From contig JAVSML010024699.1 of the NCBI GenBank assembly GCA_038503035.1, positions 1,200,755 through 1,264,754 of the forward strand: a DNA stretch of 64,000 nt, in the 5' to 3' direction. This DNA is from Crocodylus rhombifer. Taxonomy: Eukaryota > Chordata > Crocodylia > Crocodylidae. The position numbers and the translations under genes are program-made. Positions within the stretch are counted from its first letter, which is position 1, and each line of letters opens with the position of its first letter. Below are positions 56,705 to 64,000 of this stretch, piece by piece. The notes beneath the pieces were generated by a model, which saw only the letters and a list, made by a program, of their open reading frames with translations, was not told the DNA's origin and made no database searches.

Positions 56705-59700
56705 CTTACTGGTTCGTAAGTCCACTGAGTTCGTAAGGCCTGTGAGTAAGTGATTTTTCAGCTCACTGACTGAACTGAAGAGCTGAAAAAAAGTGTCATT
56801 TCAGGATTACTGGAAATATTTTTTGTTTTGATTTGTTTTGTTTTCCTGCCAAAATGAAAGCCAAAAAAATTTCAGTTGGGGTCAAACTAAACATTTCATT
56901 TGGCCAAAAAAATTAATGTTTCATTTTGTTTTCAGTTTTTCTTTAACTTCTTTTTACATTTAATTGAGGTTAGATTTGGGAGGGAAAAAAAGTATTATTG
57001 TGAAACAAAAAAAAGATCAAAAATTGTTATTGAAAACATTTAACTTTTTTTGCTAAAACAATTCAGCACATTTTATATGAATTAATTAATTGTTATTGTC
57101 AACCCAAATATGCATTTTCTTTGGTGTATAAGACTCCCACCTGAAAACTTTCACCCAGCTCTAGCCTTTGCTCTACAAGACTTGTTTAACATAAGCACTA
57201 CAGATTCATGCTTTTTTTAGGTCTAAATATTTCCAGGTTAGCTCTCTGAAGAGCACACAGGCAAGGGCATTGTTGTACCTTATACACTGACTATGGTAAA
57301 CAAGGAAAAACCATGTGGGTTAGAATAACATTTCAGATATTTTTACTTTGTCTCATGGGCTTTTTGCATTTGATTTTCACTGACCCAAATTCTGAAGATA
57401 TCTGTCCACTATAAGACAGATTCTCTCTTTCAGTCTTTTCTTTTCAGGCTGCTTAAAAGATGGAAATCATCCTTAAAGATTCTCCTGGTGTTAATTAATG
57501 TAGCCCATCAACCTTGCCTTGATGTAACCCCATGAGAAACAAAGCTTATTCAGAGAACTGTTACACCTAACTGCAGCTCTGACTGCCAGGGGAGGCTGGG
57601 GGTTGGGATATGTGTGTGGCCATGCTATATTGTGCCCCAAAGACCCCGCATGGTATACAGTACCTTGAGAACCATAGATAAAATAGGACAGTCGCCAAGT
57701 TTGCCATGGAGGCAGCGATGGAGGTTGGGAGCCAGTATCTCCCTCTGGTGCTTCACCCAGGATGTGGCACTATCTTTCTCACAAGCACGCTAATTAAATT
57801 TTTACACCTGGAAGAACCAAAAATGGTGTTTTTTGAGTGTACAGGTGCTTGTGAAAACCCCAAATTGCCAAATATTCTCTAACTTTAACAATTCATCTCT
57901 AAGCTGTAACTCTACTTAACATGAGATGAATGCATCTAACTACCTCTCTCTGCTCATGTATTATCCACATTTACTCTCTGAGCCATTGTTAAATAGCTAT
58001 ATTCAAGTTGTTTCAGGACTAATCATTCTTTCAGAGGGGCCTTCACTTATAACTGAAATATTGCTCCGAACTTCAGTGAATCTCACTTATTTTCGAAGGT
58101 AGTGGCATCTTTAATGCGAACGGGCTGACCCTTCTGGCAGTGATGGCTACAGCTTGAATTAGTACAACAAAGTCTCTCTGTGCAGCTCCAGTATTATTTT
58201 GCAGTTTCGTGACTTTTACATGAGCTAGTAGGCTGAGCAGGTAACTCAAGTTGATTCTGCAATGAAGTCATAGCATTAGGGAACAGAAAGCTAGCCAGAC
58301 AGAACTCAGTATATTGGTAAAAGTTGTTATAATGAGCCATATGTGATAATTTAATCTTGTAAATATCCCAGTAGCTGTTAAGTTGAAGCTTAAATTCTTT
58401 TAAGATTTCATCAGTTGAATTTTCCTGGAATGGCTGTATGTAGTACAGGTAAATCCTGATTATCCAAATATTTAGTCACTGAAAGCCTGGGTAAGATTCA
58501 ATCAGGGAGATTTGTTTTTTAAAAAGGGCTCTTTTGTAGAAGACTCAGGCTCTGAAAGAATATGATTTCCCAGAAGCACTGTGATACCCACTGCCTTTCA
58601 AAAATAGAGAAATAGTTTGTTGGTAGGTCCACCTGTCCAGCTGTCCCCCCAAGACCTAAGATCAGTTACAGGAGCTAGCACAGTTGTGTTAGCAGACAGA
58701 AAAGGGAGCCATACTGTTAGGGTGGCTGTTGTGACACCGATCATTTAGGAGAGGTGAGGACTTGGGAGAATTCGGGGATATTCTGCCAATGTAAAAGTGT
58801 TCATGGGTATATGGAGCCTTTTTATTTAAATTGTGGACGCTGTTGCTCCAAGGGGAAACATGGAAAAAGTGATGTAAGGCCACAGATCAGAATCTAACAA
58901 GTTTGTTCAAATCCCAGATCCCTTTTTTTTTTTTTTTAATTGACAAAAACATTCTGTGCTAAAAAGAGAGCCTAATTCTCACTTGGTCGCATTCCCAAAG
59001 CGCTGCCTGCCTTTTGGCTGTGTCTCAGACAGCGTTCTCACAGTGCTGCTGACAGGATTTCAAATGCGCCAAGGATGCAGGGCTAAGTTTAAAGCCCAAA
59101 GCCAACAGCCATGGGGGCCGTCTATGTTCACATTGCATAGTTAATGAGAACTGGATTATCATCTTCAGTGCAACAAATCCCAGTGGATCACACTTTAATG
59201 AATACCTTCTCAGTCCTCCAGAGGAATTGTTGCCTAGTACCATCTTAGTTGTCTGGTGGAAAACTGGCTTCTCTGATTGTAATGTAATAACGTTCCTGTC
59301 AGGTCATCAACACTTGGGAGAATTTATTATTTTCATGTAAATACTTGAAGGTAGGCCTTTCTGGGTATCAAGGGGGGTGGGAGGGCGCATGTTAGTTCAT
59401 CCTCTGCCAACTTCTCTTTTTTAAAGCTGAACATTGCAATTAAAATCGTAACTATTCATTTTATTAATAGTGTTTCTACTCTTAGAGATTGTACACCTGG
59501 AGATTTTTTTTTACAAGATTTTAGCTTTGCTTTACTTCCTTGTGGGGTTTGTCCCTCTCTCTAACAATAATCAAAATAGCTTACATTCCTATACCATGCC
59601 TTTCCTCCCCAAGGACCCTAAAACCATTTACAGACTCTAAAAGCTGCTTTTTCTGTAAACAGAAATCACTTTACCCATCAGTGAAGTGCGGCCACCTGTG

Positions 59701-60524
59701 GGGTGGAGCACAGCAGCTGTGTAAAGGCACACCACATTGTTACATTTTTAAATGAAAAGTGAAAAACACCATATACAACTGAAACTACAGGGGGAACGTA
59801 AGGAGATAAAATGTAATTTCTCAAACTGTAATTTGACCAGGACAGCTCTCCAGTTCTTACCCAAAGTGCCAAGGGGCCTTTAACTTTAGCATGCAGGCAG
59901 GACATCATTTTTATGACTTATCAGAAAAACAGTATTTCTATCAACATAGAGCTCCCTCCCTCCCCCCAGCCCCACTCCCAGCCCCCTATTCTATGGAGAA
60001 GAAAAGGGAAAAAACCAAGTGAATAGTCAACCAGGTGAATAATCAGCTTCCAAATAGCACTGCTTATTTTGCTTGAGACCTTAGTGCTGGCTGCTTTGCT
60101 TCTGAGCTCTGAGAAAACTACAGCAGCAATTCTCTCGATGGTGCTTGGATTTATACTAATATTAAAAAATAATAATTGCTGGTGGTGATATGAGTAACAG
60201 TAAGTGCATGTGAACATACTCGGGGCTGTTTTTGTTTGTTTTCAAAGGGATTTCTTTAGGATGACTCAGTATGAATACTAAGCTCTGTTATGCCAAATAG
60301 TTCTGTTGGCAAACTTTAAGTATATGACAAATACAGCAAACGAAATATATGCTTAGAGGTAAGCTTGTGCTTATGTGGCCTCCGTGAGTAACAACGCTTT
60401 TCTGAATGGAAATATTTCAATGTACTGCAGCAAAAAATGCAGTTTTACTGAAATCTCTGAGATGGGAACCCATAAGAGACATTAAGAACCCTGCAACTAC
60501 AGCTTTTGTGTGCTCATAATAACA
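56705..60524. other. Intergenic with AT-rich decayed repeat
   Basis: About 56760-57090 is rich in 'ttttgttttgat', 'ccaaaaaaatttcagt' and 'catttcattttg' and resembles the decayed repeat at 53690-53830. A T-run lies at about 58922-58938. A weak MIR-like phrase sits near 59565-59640. No gene was recognised. Confidence 0.4.
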
Positions 60525-60590
60525 ATTAGCACTTATTCAGCACTTTTCATCCAAGCATCACAAAGCACTTTCCAAAGGGACTGCATCAGA
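60525..60590 (+). repeat. MIR/L2-end-like fragment
   Basis: 'aattagcacttattcagcac', 'ttttcatccaagcatcacaa' and 'agcactttccaaagg' match the start of MIR-like elements ('..agcgcttacaaagcactttac..'). Confidence 0.4.
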
Positions 60591-62448
60591 TACAGAAATG
60601 GTTCCAACTGACTAACACTATGATGAAATGGTGTTCACTTTTTAGTTATTAGATTTAGAGATTTTAAAGAAAGAAATTACCATTAAATCATCTAGTCTGA
60701 TCACAGGGCAACAGATTATCCTGCTATTCCTGTTTGGATTTCATAAAAATATCTCCCAGGTAGGCATCCTGTCTTGCTTTGAAGACAGTAAGAGATGGAT
60801 TATCTACTGCTTCCCTTTCATTTTTAAAATATACTTTCCTAAAGAAGATGGCATAAAACCAAAGCCATCCAATAAACTCCCTGCAGAAAAAATACAAGGA
60901 AACAGATGCAAGACCAAATGTTGTCACCTAAAGTACACTTAGGTGGAATTTAAGCACTTAAGCCCAAAACTCAGTTCCTAAAAACCACTTTTGAGATGCT
61001 ACCTAATCCCAGAGGGCTCTGTTCCTCAGTTTTTGACTTTAAGATTCCCCACATGCTTGAAGTTCTGCTTCTGCATTAGTCCAGGAGTGCCGCAGGCTGG
61101 ATAAGGCTGGGCAGCTCAGTGCCAGTTTCATGCCTAAATCAGATCAGGATCCAGAATCTAGGTACTCTGTTGCCTATCCCTCCTGGGGAGCTAGATCCAG
61201 TGTGCATTCGTATAATTTGCTAATACTGGTATATGACTGGGCTCCTTAAAAATGCTGTGATGGCTGCCCCTTCTTTTAGAACACAGCTGGAGGAGGGTCT
61301 GGTAGTGGTACCCCCTCTCGCTTATACAGTAGCTTAGCAGCAAATGCATTTCTGAAAGCAGAAGGCGATTCATGTTCAGTTCTCCTGCCTGAGAAGATTC
61401 AAGCTTACATTTTCACACTCCAAGGAGAGTGCTTTAACCAACTGCTTCTAACTTATTTTCAGGTTTGCCACACTCCACCCTTTTGAGCTGTACCATGATG
61501 CAGCAAACTGTTAAAGTCTCATGCAGCCAGGGAGTGAGAGTGACAGTATGCGTAGAAGAGGAAGTCACGCCGTTCAGCTGCAGGTGCAGAGGGAACGTGG
61601 GTGCCAACCTGTGCTCTACTGCTGCTTACGTATTTTGTTCTCTGTTTCATATTGAATGCATAGACAATCCTTTGAGAAGGGTTAGGAACCCGCATTCCCT
61701 TCTCTGGGTGAGTGCTTCTGCTGCTCAGTATATGGTCATTCTCATTTTTGCTTTCTAGCTCAATGAGCTAATGAAGCCTTAACTGTTTTCTGCACAGTGT
61801 AGCAGCCTCAACTGGAAGGGGCAGAGAGTACCCCCACTCAGAAAAGGCTACAGTCTAGTGAGTAGGGCATTCTTCTGGGAGGTGTGAAATGTGTGTTTGA
61901 AACTCCCCAGGCAAGGGAGAGAATTTAATCTGGTTCTCCCATATTTTAGAGGAGTGCTCTATTAGGATTCTGTATAAAGAGAAAACATTTTTGAAAACTC
62001 TTCTCCAATTGAAAAAAAAAGGGAGAGTGGTCCCTGTTCTGTTTGTGAAAGAAAAGCTGCAGATGCCCACATTCAGAAGAAGCAGAGAATGGATTAATGC
62101 ACCCATATTTTCAGCATTTCCTGTTACCTACCTCTCAGTTCTTCACTCAGCGTGCTGGCTGGTTTGGATCCATTCCAAGGCATCTAGCATTTCCCATGCA
62201 CTGTATATGGGCATTAACCGCCTAACATTGCTAGTTAATTGCCATTAGAGACTGACCCAAGGTCACTGGAATGAATGGAAAAGCTTCTTTTGACTTAAGT
62301 GGCCTGTGAATCAGGATCTAATGTAGTAAAAATGAAGCTGTGATTGGTACTTATTTGTGGAAAGCACTCCATGATATCTATCTATAACATGACTAGCTAC
62401 AGCTAATAGATCCCAAGTCCTAGATCAGATCAGTATCTTCATGTAGGC
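60591..62448. other. Intergenic, nothing firm
   Basis: An acceptor-like 'cttattttcag' (ending about 61461) precedes a Cys-rich open frame (61465-61758), but no homology was recognised. No transposon was identified. Confidence 0.4.
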
Positions 62449-63632
62449 CAGTGGTCCTCAACCTTTCTATATTTGAGACACCCCTTCTTAGGCTTGAAGC
62501 ACCCGTTGAAAACTGTCACCTCTTAGTTCTCATGTATTCTTTGACTACAGAGAAATAGCAAAGAAATTCTCCTATTGCAAAGAACTCAGAAAGACCACAA
62601 CAGGTCAGAATGGTTTTAATACTATGAATTCCAATTTGAAATCTCTAGGGCTAGGGATAGACATTACACATTTAATCAGAAGTGATCAGAAACTCATTTA
62701 AACCTGTAACAGAAAGGATGTTCAGTGCACATAAACCAGTTTGAAAATGGCTGAAACCAGTTTGAGATAAACCTGGGTGAATGTAGTATCAGACTTAACT
62801 GATTTGAATCAAACTGGTTTATGCAATGTCTGTCCTAGCTCCCTTGCTACTTTAAGATAAACCAGATTCCCCCAGCATCCCAGCATGCTCTTTGGCCTGG
62901 GCGGGGCTCTCTGCTCCACAGCAGAGCTGGCCCCTCCCCTCTGCTCCCTGGCTGCAGCTGGACAGAGACTGCAGGTGTGTGCCTGGCTTCTCCCTGCCAA
63001 GCAGGGATTATTCCCCCTGCCCCTCTGCCTTACACCTCTCAGCATTAGCTAGCAGAGCACATGCTGGCTACAGTCCATGCTGTGGGTGACAACAAAGGCA
63101 GACAGGCTTTTTGGAGCTAATCAACAGGTAGCTGGTAACATCCCTCCTTGGAAAAGCTGTTTAAAAAGAGCTTTAACTAATGGAGAGAGGCTTTGTTTTG
63201 TTAATGGGTTAATAAACACTGAGTTAGGGGTGATAAACATTCCCTGCTGGGGGGTGGGGAGGGACATCAGAGTGTCCTGCTGGGGCCTGGCCATGCCCCC
63301 CTCGGCTCAGCCCTGTAGGAGGGAAGGGAGGGCTAGTCTAGTGCCCCTCAGCTTCTAGCCTGAGCCAATGCAGGCATGTGTGTGAATTTTTTCAGTCCAG
63401 AGGGGATGTCTGTGCAGTTACAAACCGGTTTAGCCTAGCCAGGTTAGACTAACCTGCAAGGATTGAATCAATTCAGGCTCAGGCTTTTTGAATGTCTGTC
63501 TCTAGCCTGGGTATATCTTGTGAATCATGTTTGCACACTTAACAGTCCTAGCACAGTGCAGAATCCTGCAGCACCCTTGAAAGGACCTCATGGCACCCTG
63601 GGGTTCTGCAGCAACCCAGATGAGAATCACTG
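62449..63632. mobile_element. hAT-like element carrying a nested insertion
   Basis: The left end is 'cagtggtcctcaacc' and the right end, reverse complemented, is 'cagtgattctcatc', hAT-type termini like those of 4574-4871. Outer parts (62449-62648 and 63508-63632) contain 'gacacccc', 'aagcacccg' and 'gcacccttgaaaggac', the same 'gggtgcc' theme as 4574-4871. The flanking octamers 'atgtaggc' and 'accctggc' agree at only 4 of 8 positions. An 859-bp element sits inside. Confidence 0.6.
62649..63507. mobile_element. Nested non-autonomous TIR element, copy 2 of the 46286 repeat
   Basis: The left end 'ggctagggatagacatt' and the right end, reverse complemented, 'ggctagagacagacatt' match at 15 of 17 positions. 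The inner subterminal parts carry 'aaaccagttt' and 'aaccggttt' in inverted arrangement. The central part is GC-rich. The interior shares an ordered series of segments with 46286-46680. No transposase was seen. Confidence 0.7.
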
Positions 63633-63744
63633 ACCCTGGCCCTTGTAAATGATTCTAGGAGAAACCCCAAATGTTTCATTCTGAGCTGTATACATGTTGT
63701 TGTTGAATACTACCTGCAATGTTCCTGGTATTTAACTATTGAAA

Positions 63745-64000
63745 TCATAGTATCATAGTATCATAGTAGCTAGAGTCGGAAGGGACCTAGGTAGATCATC
63801 TAGTCCGACCCCGTGCCTTGGCAGGAAAGAGCACCGGGGTCAGATGACCCCGGCAAGGTGCTCATCTAACTTCCTTTTAAAAATCCCCAGGCTAGGAGCC
63901 TGCACCACTTCCCCTGGAAGCCGGTTCCAGGCCCTAGCCGCCCTGACTGTGAAGTAGCGCCTCCTAATATCTAATCTAAACTTACCCTCCGCCAGCTTGT
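63745..64000 (-). mobile_element. Young CR1 LINE 3' end, cut by the window edge
   Basis: On the minus strand it reads CR1 RT tail, then 3' UTR with 'tgaccccggtgctctttcct' and 'gtcggactagatgatctacc', ending in three copies of an 8-base 'tactatga'-type tail. The sequence is clean compared with the other CR1 copies, so this is probably the youngest LINE in the window. It continues beyond position 64000. Confidence 0.9.

Noticed and set aside
61465..61758. Cys-rich frame after an acceptor-like 'ttttcag'
   Set aside because: Tempting as an exon, but no domain was recognised, there is no clear donor site, and one acceptor-like site is expected by chance in this length.
1..64000. CRISPR arrays, bacterial operons, rRNA or tRNA genes
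   Set aside because: No regularly spaced direct repeats, no cloverleaf-forming sequence with A and B boxes that I could support, and the content is plainly vertebrate nuclear DNA.

Overview
This is a vertebrate nuclear DNA window, most probably from a crocodilian; a turtle is the main alternative. The evidence is repeat composition. There are many CR1 LINEs of different ages, including long copies that carry the ORF1 esterase domain and ORF2 endonuclease/reverse transcriptase. There are also L2- and MIR-like relics and numerous non-autonomous DNA transposons (hAT-like, Tigger-like and fold-back types). Birds keep far fewer DNA transposons and mammals do not carry recent CR1. The species call is inference.

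Only one host coding segment is convincing. It is a terminal coding exon at 1157-2114 on the + strand that looks like the C-terminal end of ERCC6L2, a DNA-repair SNF2-family helicase. The preceding ~1 kb is its last intron, headed by a CR1 3' tail. The following ~60 kb is gene-free as far as can be seen. No bacterial, organellar or CRISPR-like content was seen.

Layout: 1-2.3 kb, end of the gene; 2.3-3.3 kb, a GC-rich array of alternating inverted modules; 4.5-5.2 kb, an old CR1 split by a hAT element with a recognisable 8-bp target duplication; 13.4-18.3 kb, a pile-up of an old CR1, a GC-rich unclassified element and a younger CR1 with near-intact endonuclease and RT but no 3' end; 19.2-20.6 kb, an old CR1 with two insertions; 21.1-22.0 kb, two repeats with second copies elsewhere in the window; 28.4-29.4 kb, a minus-strand CR1 between two hairpin MITEs; 30.6-31.5 kb, a 928-bp fold-back element containing a G-quadruplex motif; 32.2-36.2 kb, a nearly full-length decayed CR1 preceded by a 28-bp perfect palindrome; 38.7-39.3 kb, a second fold-back copy; 40.7-41.8 kb, an L2-like relic split by a CR1; 43.7 kb, a hAT MITE; 45.1-45.7 kb, a Tigger-like element; 46.3-47.1 kb, three abutting repeat fragments; 51.1-51.8 kb, a TIR element; 55.8-56.7 kb, a probable solo LTR; 62.4-63.6 kb, a hAT element with a nested second element; 63.7-64 kb, a young CR1 3' end.

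The genes do not form an operon or pathway. The story is a gene end followed by a transposon-rich intergenic region in which insertion order can be read from nesting. All family names come from reading motifs and termini by eye; no database search was run.
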